The notes beneath the pieces are model-generated. The model made no database searches, was not told the origin of the DNA, and saw only the letters and a program-made list of their open reading frames with translations. From positions 276,454-340,453 of the forward strand of contig JAKSZT010054325.1 in the NCBI GenBank assembly GCA_026826555.1: a stretch of DNA of 64,000 nt, read 5' to 3'. The translations under genes were made by a program, and so were the position numbers. Source of the stretch: Tolypeutes matacus. Its lineage: Eukaryota; Chordata; Mammalia; Cingulata; Chlamyphoridae. Positions 33,193 through 44,224 of the stretch are shown here, in pieces (the stretch's first letter is position 1; every line of letters begins with the position of its first letter).

Positions 33193-36100
33193 AGGGAAAT
33201 TAGGATATATCTTAAATGTTTTATTTTATTTTATTTTTTATTTTTTTTATTTTTTTATTTTTTACCAGGAGGTCCCAGGGATCGAACCCAGGTCCCTCCA
33301 TATGGGAGATGGACGCCCAACTGTTTGAGCCACATCTGTCCCCCAGGATATATCTTGAGGTGAGGAAAAATGAAAATACAACATATCAAAACTTCTGGGA
33401 TGCAGCAAAGACTTATAGCTATAAATGCTTACATTGAAAAAAGAAGAAAGACTTCAACTCAAAGACCTAACCTCAAAACTGGAAGAACTAAAAAAACGAA
33501 GAGCAAACTAAATTCAAAGCAGTCAGAAAGAAGGAAATTAAAAGATTAGAGTGAAGATAAATGAAATAGAAAACAAAACAAAACAAAAAGCAATAGAACA
33601 AGTCAACAAAATCAAATGTTGGTTATTTTAAAGGATCAATAAAATGGACAAACATTTAGCTAGATTGACAAAGAAAAACAGAGAGATGATTTCAAATAAA
33701 GAACTGAGAAATGAAAATGGGGGCATTACTACCAGCCCCACTGAAAGAGAAAGGACTATAAGAGGATATGATGAATGGCTATATACCAATAAATTAGTTA
33801 ACCTATATGAAATGGACAAATTCTTAAAACACACACACAATACCTACATTGGCTCAAGAAGAAATAGAAATTTTCAACAAACCAATTACAAATAAATGGA
33901 CTGAACCAATAATGGAAAATTTCCCAAAAAGGAAGGAAAAAGCCAGGACCAGATGGTTTCACAGAGGAATACTACCAAACATTCCAAGAAGATATAACTC
34001 CAATTCTGCTTAAACACTTCCAAAAAACTGCAGAGGAGGGAACACTCTCTGACTCATTCTATGAAGTCAACATCAGCCTCATATCAAAGCTGTATGAAGA
34101 TATCACAAGAAAGGAAAATCATAGACCATTATCTCTTATGAATCTAGATGCAAAATTACTCAACAAAATACTAGCAAACCAAATCCAATAGTACGTTAAA
34201 AGTCTTATACATCATGATCAAGTGAGATTTATCCCTAATAGGCAAGGTTGGTTCAATATAAAAAAATCAATTAATGTTATTATGCCACATTAACAGAATG
34301 AAGGAAAAAACACATGATCATCTCAATTGATGTAGAAAAGTCATTGGAAAAAATCCAGAACCGCTTCTTGATTAAAAAAAAAAAAAAAATACCACTTAAA
34401 GCTCTAGGAATAGAAGGAAACCTCCTCAATGTGGTAAAGGGCATATATGAAAACTCCACAGCTAACATCCTAGTTAGTAGTGAAAGAGTGAAAGTTTTCC
34501 CTCAAAGATAAGGAACAAGAGAAGAATGCCCACTGTCACCACTGTTATTCAACATTGGATTGGAAATTTTTGCTGGAACTAAGAAAGATAAATCAAAGGT
34601 ATCCAAACTGGAAAGAAAGGAGTAAAATTTTGCTATTTACAGATTATATGGTCCTTTATAGAGAAAATCCTCAAAAATCCACAAGAAACCTCCTACACCT
34701 AATAAATCCAGCAACGTTGGGGAAGTACCAGTTCAACAGCTAAAAATCAGTAGCATTTCTATACAAAAGCAACAAAAAATTGGAAGAAGAAATTAAGAAA
34801 AACTTTCCATTCAAAATAGCAAACAAAAGAGTAAAATATCTGGAAACAAATCTAAAAAAGGATGTCAAGGATTTGTATACAGAAAACTACAAAAACATTG
34901 CTAGAAGAAATCAAAGACATAACTAAATAAAAGGACATCCCATGTTCATGGGTTGGAAGACTAAATATCATCAAGATGTCAATCCTCACCAAAGCAATTT
35001 ATGGATTCAATGCAATCCCAATCAAAATTCCAACAACCTTTTTTGCAGAAATGGAAAAGGAAATCAACTTTTTATGGAAAGGTAAGGGATCCTGAATTAC
35101 TAAAGCCATCTTGAAAGAGAAGAATAAAGATGGAGGACTCACACTTCCTGGTCTTAAAACTCATTACAAAGCCACAATATTTAAAACAGCATGGTAGCAT
35201 GTAATAGCACCAGTACAGACATATAGACCAATGGAATCAAATTGAGAGCTCAGAAAACAACCCTCATATTTATGGCCAACTGGTTTTTGACAAGGTGGCA
35301 AGGACCACTCACCTGGGAAGAACAGTCTCTTCAACAAATGGTGTTGTGAAAACTGGATTTCCATTTGCACAAAAAGGAAGACCCCTATGTCACATCATAT
35401 ACAAAAATCAAATCGAAGTGAATCAAAGAACTAAATATAAGAGCTAGAACTATCAAACTCCTCCAAGTAAATTTAGGTAAACATCTTCAGGACTTTGTTC
35501 TAGGCAATGGTTTCTTAGACTTTATACCCAAAGCAAATCAACAAAAGAAATAAACAAATGGGACCTTATCAAAATTAAAAACTTTTGCCCCTCAGAGGAC
35601 TTTATCGTGAAAGTAAAACTACCAGGCTACACAGTGTGAGAAAATATTTGGAAACCACATATCTTATAAAGGTTTATATTCAGAATTTATAAAGAAATCC
35701 TCCCGTACATCAAAAAGACAAGCAACCCAAATAAAAATTGGGCAAAACACTTGAATAGACATCTCTCCAAAGAAGATATAAAATGACCACAAAACACACA
35801 CAAAAAATGCTTAACTTCTTTAATCATCAGTGAGGTGCAAATCAAAACTACAATGAGATACCATTTCACACCCATTAGAATGTCCACTATTTAAAAAATG
35901 GAAAATAACAAGTGTTGAGAGGATGTGGAGAAATAGGAAAACTCATTCTTTGCTAGTGGCAATGTAGAGTGGTACAGCCTCTGTGGGAGACAGTTCTGCG
36001 ATTCCTCAGAAAGATAAGTACAGAAATTCCATATGACTCAGCAATCCTGCTACTTAGTATACACCCAAAAGAATTGAAAGTAGGGACTTGAGCAGGTATT

Positions 36101-36330
36101 TGCACAATGCTGCTCATAGTGGCATTATTCACAAATGACAAAAGATGGAAGAAACCCAAGTGTCCTTCAACCAATTAATGAATAAATAAAATGCGGTATA
36201 TACAATGGGATATTTTTCAGCTGTAAAAAAGGAATGAAGGCCTGATACATGTAACAACATGGATGAACCTTGAAGATCTCAAGTTGAATGAAATAAGCCA
36301 AAGAAGATAAAATACTGTATTATCTCACTG
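33193..36330 (+). pseudogene. L1 ORF2 remnant of the old element
   Basis: The order of ORF2 motifs is retained: 33640-33900 (thumb and fingers), 34310-34500 (IISIDVEKSLEKIQNR and GIEGNLLNVVKGIYENSTAN), the catalytic box changed to FTDY at about 34626, and the C-terminal domain at about 36000-36300. Stops, frameshifts and a SINE insertion disable it. The changed catalytic motif alone would abolish reverse transcription. Confidence 0.7.
33215..33343 (-). mobile_element. tRNA-derived SINE monomer
   Basis: On the minus strand it begins 'gggggacagatgtggctcaa', includes 'ctgggttcgatccctggga' and ends in a long A/T-rich tail. The repeat aggatatatctt at 33202-33213 and 33344-33355 is its target-site duplication in the old L1. 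Confidence 0.85.
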
Positions 36331-36784
36331 ATTTGAAACAATTGCTAAAGCAAACTCATAGTTAAAATCTAGAATCTAGATTACCAGGGTGGGGATAGGG
36401 AATGGGAAGTTAAGGATTAAAATGCAGAGAGTTCCTATTTGGAGTGATGGAAATGTTTTGGTAAGGAGTGCTTGTGATGGTAGCACAACATTGTGAACAC
36501 AGTTAATAGCATTTTATGTATTAAATGGGGAAATGTAATGTATATATGGTGACAGAATAAAATTTTTTACAAATCCATGGAACTACACTACACAAATAGG
36601 GAACCCTCTGTTAAACCATAGGCTTTAGTTAATTGCACAATTATAAAAATGTGCTATCTTCAATTGTAACAAATGTTTCACATCATTGCAAATAGTTGGT
36701 GGTGGGGCAGTGTATGGGAATCCTATATTTTTGCATGACTGTTCTGTAAATGCACAACTTCTCTCATAAAGGAAAAAAAAGGAA

Positions 36785-37290
36785 ACACAGAATTACTGTG
36801 TGACACAGTAATTCCACTCCTAGTACATACCCAAAACAATTGAAAACAGGTACTCAAGAAAATACTTGTACATAAATGTTCATAGCAGCATTATTAGTCA
36901 TAGCTAATAATAACCCAAATGTCCATCAACAGATGAATGGATTAAAAAAAATTTATACAATAAAAGGAATGAGGTGCTAATGCATGCTGCAATGTAGATG
37001 AACCTACAAAACATACTAAGTGTAAGGAGCCAGAAAGATATTGTATAATTCAATTTATAAAAATATTCAGACTGGTAAATCCATAGAAATGAAATGCAGC
37101 CTGTGGTTGCTGAGAGTTGGATGCAGAAGGTAACTGAGAGTGACCACTTAATGGATGAAGGGTTTTCTTTAGGGATGATGAAAATTATGTGGTGGTTTGA
37201 CAACATTGTAAAATAATCAATGTTCCTGATTATTGCAATTTAAAAACTTTAATGTTATGCTATTTGAATTCATCTTAATTCACCTTAATG
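36785..37290 (+). repeat. Second L1 ORF2 C-terminal fragment
   Basis: 'taattccactcctagtacat', 'catagcagcattattagtca' and 'gtccatcaacagatgaatgg' repeat the ORF2 C-terminal sequence already present at 36030-36200, so this is a separate old L1 end placed directly after the first. Confidence 0.6.
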
Positions 37291-38586
37291 AAACCATAAT
37301 TATTATATAAGGTTATACATACATATAGACACATCTCTCTCTCTGATTTTATATATATATATATGTAATTGCAAGTTGTATGCACCAAAGTATAAACAAG
37401 AATAATACATCATAAACAGTTTGGTTTATCAAAGAAATTCTATAATGACTTAAATTTAGGAAATATGTTGACATTATTCTACATATTGACATCTGAAAAA
37501 AGAAAGACACATGATCATCTAAGTCAAAGAGAAATGCACATTCCAGTATCTTTATCATCCAATAAAGGTTAAAAATAACACCCCATATTATATTAGAAAT
37601 ATAAAGGAAATTTTTAAAACTTGATACAAACTATATAATATGAAAATAGACCAAATGTTTCTGTTAATAATGAAACCCAATATATGTTATTTTAAATCAG
37701 AAATGTAAGAAGCATAGTAATTTTAATTGTCTCACGTCATTGCATTTTGGTCCTAACATCTGTGGTAAGGAAAGAAAGAGAAGTATACTATTGCAAACAC
37801 ACACAAAAATAAATTGCCATTCATTGATGATAAGATGGTTTACTCTGAAAATTAAAATTTCTAGAAAAAGTTATTATACTAGGTTCAGTAAATTTACTGG
37901 ATAAAAGTTCATGATGAAAGTCAATTAATTCCTTAGTTAGACAATGTAATTTTAGAAACTATTGGATTTGCAATCTCAACCATACTATGAGATAACCTAC
38001 ATTTTGCACAATATTTTCTTTCATAAAATTCTATAAAGTGATTGAAACATAGTAAGGAAGACAAATAAGTTATATAAAACATTTATAAATTAGAATAGTT
38101 AATCTAACACCCATTTCTTATATTGAATTTAATAGGTTGTTTCTAAAATTATGTATGTTCGATCAAAGGACAATAAAGATTCAAGAAAACATATTTCAAC
38201 AAGAAAAACAAGGTAGTATATAGAGAGAATATTTAAATTAAATATGAAAATAGGAGAAAGATGTTAAAGAGAAATAAAAAGTTATAAAATTTAAAAGAAG
38301 GTATAATGTTTAATTGCAGTGGCAAAATAGAGGGGGAATAGATATGAAGGCACAAGTGAAACTAAAAATGCAACTGAAGGTTCAAAGTAATTGTCCAAAT
38401 ATAAAATGTACAGAAGCAAAAAGGGATTATGAAAACAGTGAAGAGTAACAAAAATAGAAAAAATTGGATATAGTTTTGTCAGAATAAATTAGATGGTATG
38501 AAATGGGGGTTTTAGGGAAGCAAGAAAAAGGAATATTTTTCTAGAAGCATTTCAGTAATGACAAATGAGCATATTTAGATAGGATC
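37290..38586 (+). repeat. Very old L1-like and AT-rich sequence
   Basis: 37500-37900 keeps faint ORF2-like phrases ('gacacatgatcatctaag', 'aaggttaaaaataacaccc'). The rest is AT-rich. There is a short TA repeat at 37350-37366. No gene is supported. Confidence 0.35.
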
Positions 38587-38600
38587 AAAAGGAAATCTTA

Positions 38601-39036
38601 GTGATTATCCACCCATCATGACCATGCCCCATCCCCCGATCCTTTGAATGATTTTGTATATCTTTCATGTATATTCGGATGAACCAATCCCCACGAAACC
38701 CCCCCGCCATTTTAAATCAGCACACACCACTCAGAACTGAGTGGGAGAGAGTGTGGTCTACAGTGTGAACTGTGGTCTATGGTTGGTGGCAAGGCTCCAG
38801 GATGTGTAAGTTCATTGAGGGTGGTGGGCCACACTGTGGGAGATGTTTGTGTGGGATGTGATGGGAGGTATGGGAGGTGGGCAACATGGGAATCCCAGTG
38901 GGTTCCGTGTAATATTTTGGGTAATCTAAGCACCTCTTGAAATATATGTATATATATATATATAAACAACATTTTAGTAAGCAAATACACATATATGCAT
39001 ATATATTTATATATCATTTTGCAAATGTTAAAAAAA
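38601..39036 (+). mobile_element. L1 3' end with 5' inversion (twin priming)
   Basis: 38703-39036 is the L1 3' end in plus orientation with an A tail. 38601-38702 is an upstream part of the same L1 3' region in minus orientation (matching 15590-15690). The exact 14-base duplication aaaaggaaatctta at 38587-38600 and 39037-39050 encloses both. This is the signature of two-primer reverse transcription. Confidence 0.85.
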
Positions 39037-39050
39037 AAAAGGAAATCTTA

Positions 39051-41660
39051 AAGGGAAAATGAGATGAAGTCGTTTAATTTATGTATTAGAAAGCACTTAT
39101 CAGTGACAAGAAAAAAATAAAGCAATGGGAAAGAGAAATAAAAATATAAAACAAGAAAAAGAGAAAGTAAAGGGAAAGGAAATTTATACAGCCTATGGGA
39201 ACAAATGGAGAAATGAGTTAAAAATAAAAATGCCAGATCAACAAGAAGAGATGTGAGGAAAGAGAAAGAGAAGAGTAGTTAAGGGAACTAGGCACTGTAG
39301 GAACAAAAAGAAATGAGAAAAACAGTAGATAATTAATATCAAAAAAGAAGGAAAATTAAAATAATAAGGGTAGAAAAATGGAAAGAGAAAAACATGCTTG
39401 AAACTAATTCAAATAGAAAAATTTCCAAAATGTTTTCAGATTGAAAAAATGAGGAAAAATAAAAAGGTAAAACGATTTAAAAACGGAAAAATACCAAAGT
39501 TAAAAACATATAAATTATTAGGATAAGAAATATGTGGCATCTTTCAAAGACAATGATAAAATTACTATGGAGACAAAAACATATGCATAAAGAGGAGTAG
39601 AAGAAAGAGCATGAATTAAAAATCTAAATGTGAAGATAGAGTACTGAAAATGAGAGGATAGCAAGTGCAAAAAAGTGTGGAAGAGGTATAGAAGAAAACA
39701 ATAATGGAGTAGGTAAAAGCACATGAATAAAGTAAACTAAATGAGGAGAATGAAATTAAGAAGCATTAACAAGGAAAAATAGAAGTAGAACAAAATGTAA
39801 AAATTTTACAAATAGAAGCAGGAGGAAACCCTGAAGTGAAGAAACTGAACAGGGCAAATGGCAGAATAAGAATGACATGAAATGAAACAAAGTATTAAAA
39901 CAATAAAGAAACAAACTTAACCACTACTAAACATAGAGCTCCCTAGGCTGTGTTATTAGTCACCAGCAAAACCCCTGGGTTGTCAAGCTTTCCCAACTTG
40001 TTCCCAAAACCTTCCCTAGACTCTGGAAGTTGGTTCTCTCCCACAACCTCTTAAACATGTATGGCCCTTGGAGCTCGGGGCATTTTCTTTGGCTCTGAAT
40101 GTCCATCTCCAAATTAGTTTCCCACATCTCTAAGGACATGCCATGAGACTCTCCAGTCACCTAATGTTTTTCTGTAATGCATCAAAAGGTATGACCCTTC
40201 ACAGGTTATTAGACTTATGCAAACACTTTGTCATTACTTTAAATAGTGGGGAAGAATGTTGATTCTGAAATGTGATCATTAACTTTTTAACATATATCAC
40301 TCAATTCAATACTATGGAACATGAATAATACATTTTATATCATTCCTTTATTTGCTGAACTAGAGTTTCCTTCCATATCTCCAATAAAAGTCTAACCTAA
40401 TGCAATATTTTTTATACTGGAAAGTACTCTATTTACTCCTTTTTGTGTGTATGTTTGTTTATATATAGATAGATACAGATATAGATATATATATACATAT
40501 ATCATAGATTATATATATAATTTTCCTTTAACAGTAAATTAAACAATTGCTTCTAAAATGACATTAGTATTGATTGTAGCACAAACTGATAAAACAATAT
40601 ATATTTACACAAGTTTTTATAAATAAATGTGAATCATAAAAGTGAAACTTCATTGGAAAGTCATCCTTAAAGATAAGGAGTTATATATTTTCCAAATTAG
40701 TTTATGAATCTAAACTTGAGTGTATTACATGTTGTATGTAAGTAATTTCATATATATAAGGAGCCTGGAATGAACTGAATTTTTAGAGTGATTTCCTCGA
40801 TTTTTATAACAGTTTCTAAACTGTAAGCTACATTATAACTAAACATTTAACCACAAAATTATTTTAATGATTTATTATTAAAATTTAAAATCATTTAATT
40901 AGCTCTTCCAAAGAGAGGCTTAGGAGAAGTGCATACAAAAGAAAAAAAAATACATGAAAGGAATCATAATATAAACAAACATACTAACAAATTTTAAATT
41001 TTGGAAAATTAGAATATATGTAAGAGTAAGCATAATACATATGAGTGACATTATAGAAGACCAGTAAGAGTGACAGTATAGAAGAGTGAAAAAACATTAA
41101 GGAAAATTATGTTAAATAATGTACAGATATGAGAACATGGAATAAAATATATACATTTAAGGGACTCTAATGGAGACATAGAAGAAAGAAAGGAAATATC
41201 AACTCTGGAGGATCAGAAGAAAGTAGGAAATATTTTTTTTAAAAACTGACCATAGATTTTTAAAGCAATAAATAAATTAAGGACAGAAAAATGAGAACTG
41301 ATGAGAACACTCACAGAAGGTGAAGGATTTGTAAGCATATAAACAATTATGAAATGGTTGTTAAATTAAAAATAGGCTATCAAAAATAAAGTTCATCTAA
41401 AGATCATATGTTGACAGAAAATTAATTTTAATTAAATACATAAGAATTATAGCTGAAGAGATAGGAAAGTGAGAAAACACTAAAATTAAGAGTTACAGAA
41501 AAGAAAATGAGAGAAATGGAATAGAAAACAAAAATAACAAAAAACAGAAATGATAGAGGAGAGAGGGTACATGAAAAGTGAGAAAGGAAACTTGCATGAA
41601 ACGGGGAAATTATTTAACATAAGAAGAAAAATTTGAAATTAAGAAGGATTTAGGAAAGTA
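39051..41660. other. Purine-rich and AT-rich unclassified sequence
   Basis: 39060-39940 and 40900-41650 are very rich in A and G on the plus strand with few C residues. 40440-40530 is a TA/GATA-type simple repeat. No gene or known repeat is supported. A 66-codon frame at 40160-39960 has no recognisable product. Confidence 0.4.
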
Positions 41661-42518
41661 AGTTCTCTCCCAGATCTCTCCCCTCATCTCAGAGCTGCAG
41701 ACAGAAGTGTAATGTACTTACAGGCTGGACTGCACCATCAATTCAGGGGGAGAGCTCTCTTGCAATACAGCTGAAGGCCATTGCCTGGATCCAAGATTAT
41801 AAGAGAGGAAAAGGTTTACTTCATCCCCACTGGACTGTAAATGGGTTTATTCACAGTGGAACTTTGTGATTTGTGCAGAAGAATAACAGGTTACTCTCAC
41901 ACACGCAGAGGGTTCTCTTGATACATTTAGAAGTGTTTTAATTAAAGTCAGCACCTGAGGTCCCAAATATCCTTTCCTATAGTTTGTAAGATGTGAATCT
42001 CCAGAGTTCTACAAAAGCAGAGGAGAAAGTACACTGAGAGTGCTTATTATTTTCTGTTGCTAGAAAATGGAGATATTTTCATTGCTCTAGTCAATGTGCA
42101 GCAATCTGGGGAGTAATCTCTCCTACTTAGGCGTCTATGGCTCTGTAATTTATGTTGGAACACCCAAGTATCCACTGGCTTAATAAAAAAGGATTTGAGG
42201 TCAATAAACTAAAACTGAATTTTTAAATTAAATACCTAATATCTATAATAATAATAATAACTCCCTTGGTAGTTATTAGCATATAAACAATTACAAAATG
42301 GTTGTTATATTATTATTATAACACTATAATAATAACTCCCTTGGTAGTTTCTCCTCTTCTGCTGACCTCTTGACATTGTATCTCTTTTTTTGCACTATCC
42401 AAAGTCACTTTCATCCAATATCATGGTTTTATATAACAACTGTCCACTGATAACACCTGATAGTAGATGATTAGTCACATATACTCACAGCTGCATATAT
42501 GTTTATAATTGTTAAATA
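41660..42518. other. Unclassified sequence with a local 24-base direct repeat
   Basis: 41670-42080 has a more balanced composition and could be an LTR or an L1 5'UTR, but nothing identifies it. A 24-base segment at 42251-42274 recurs at 42326-42349 around a ~50-base insert. Confidence 0.35.
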
Positions 42519-43970
42519 GTATTAGTGTTGGAGAGGATGTGGAGGAATAGGAACCCTCATCCACTACTGGTGGGACTGCGGTATGGTCCAGCCACTGTGG
42601 AGGACAGTTTGGCGGTTCCTCAGAAAACTAGCAATAGATCTTCCGTATGATCCAGCAATTCCACTGCTGGGTATATACCCAGAAGAACTGAAAACAAAAA
42701 TACAAACAGATATATGCACACCAATGTTCATAGCGGCATTGTTCACCATTGCCAAAAGTTGGAATCAGCCCCGGTGCCCATCAACAGACGAATGGATAAG
42801 CAAAATGTGGTACATACATACAATGGAATATTACTCAGCTGTAAGAGGGAACAAAGTGCTAACACATGGAATAACGTGGATGAATCTTGAAGACCTTATG
42901 TTGAGTGAAGCAAGCCAGGCACTGAAAGATGAACAGTATATGACCTCACTGATCTGAACTAAGGAAAGTGAGCAGTCTCTGAGAACCATTGTCTGAAAGA
43001 TAGCTTAACAAAGGAGAGTAAGAGAAGAGCAGGCTTTGAGCCATCACCCATATAGACATAATCTATGGTAAAGGGATAGAGTGTTGTTGCATGTTGGGGG
43101 ATGGGGCAGATGAGTGGTGGTGTTCCTGGGTTTGGTGGTGCAGCACTGGGGGGTGGGTGGATTAGGAAGTGCTGGTTCAAATCCCCAGGGCATGTAACTG
43201 TGAGTCTTGACATTCCATGGGTTGGGAGAGGGGGGGTATCACGGGCCCTGGGGGGCTGGGGAGAAGGGAACAGTCAAGATCTAATGGGTTGTTTGGTGGT
43301 CATGGGGAAGGTTTTTCATTACCTTACAGTAATGGACATAGGACATGGTAAATATCATCAAAATTATTAAACTGTATCATCTAAACTGTAAACTATAATG
43401 TAAATCACGGACAATGTTTAGTTGCTATATTTTGCTATCTGCATAACAGTTATAACAATGCTAATAATCAAAAAAAAAGGGGGGGGGAGTTAATATGGGG
43501 TGGGGAAGGGGGGTGGTTTGGTATCTGGGAGTCTCCGGCACTCCGTGTGTGACTTTGCTGTGACCTAAAACTTCTTTGAAAATTAAATGAAAAATTGGGA
43601 GACAATGGGGATTGAGAGGAGGAAGGTGTCATGGCACACCAGACATCCGATAACACAGTGATAAAGGAAGGAAAAAAGGGGGGAAAAAAAAAATATATAT
43701 ATATATATATTTTAAAGGCATTTCCTTTGCTTTTTTTGCCCATTTTTTGAATGTCCCAATCCANNNNNNNNNNNNNNNNNNNNNNNNNNNNNNNNNNNNN
43801 NNNNNNNNNNNNNNNNNNNNNNNNNNNNNNNNNNNNNNNNNNNNNNNNNNNNNNNNNNNNNNNGAAGGTGTCATGGCACACCAGACATCCGATAACACAG
43901 TGATAAAGGGAAGGAAAAAAGGGAAAAAAGAAAAGAGAAAGGAAATAAAAATGAATATATATATATAAAA
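42519..43970 (+). mobile_element. 5'-truncated L1 containing an assembly gap
   Basis: It starts in the ORF2 C-terminus ('gttggagaggatgtggagga'), stays open to the natural ORF2 stop at 42957 (LPYDPAIPLLGIYPEELKTK, PSTDEWISKMWYIHTMEYYS), then runs about 1 kb of 3' region to an A run at 43969-43981. It is very similar to the copy at 29.05-30.2 kb. Its 3' end stops short of the full 3' region of the other copies. The 100-N gap and a repeated flank lie in this part. Confidence 0.75.
43764..43863. other. Assembly gap (100 N)
   Basis: Exactly 100 N, a conventional placeholder for a gap of unknown size. Reading frames reported across it are artefacts. About 45 bases just right of the gap (from 43864) repeat 43622-43666 on the left. 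Confidence 0.95.
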
Positions 43971-44224
43971 AAAAAAAAAAAGAGCATATAGGTACCCTGT
44001 TCCTATACCTCCCCACCCTCCATTTTTTGTATTTGTTACAGATTACATCTTTGTATATTGTATGCCCAAAACCAAATATTTATCATACTTTGTATGGATT
44101 TTCACTTCAGTACCTGTAGGAATTCAAAAGTGAAGTTGCACACCAAAAAATATAATTCAATAGTACTGGCATTTATAATTATCCATATGTTTACTGAAAG
44201 CCTTTATTTATTTATGACATTTTT

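Larger units (their letters stand above)
23567..36560 (+). mobile_element. Old LINE-1 split by five later insertions
   Basis: The 5'UTR starts at about 23567 ('aagatggcagagtaaggagg'). ORF1-like sequence spans about 24700-25700 and endonuclease-region sequence 25700-26710. ORF2 continues at 27683-27981 and 33193-36330, with a 3'UTR to about 36560. Removing the inserts 24945-25004, 25091-25188, 26711-27682, 27982-33177 and 33215-33343 restores colinear L1 order. Each insert is bounded by a short duplication of the host sequence. Frames are destroyed throughout. Confidence 0.7.

Noticed and set aside
43468..44016. 182-codon frame across 43.5-44.0 kb
   Set aside because: It passes through 100 N and low-complexity L1 3' sequence, so it is an artefact.
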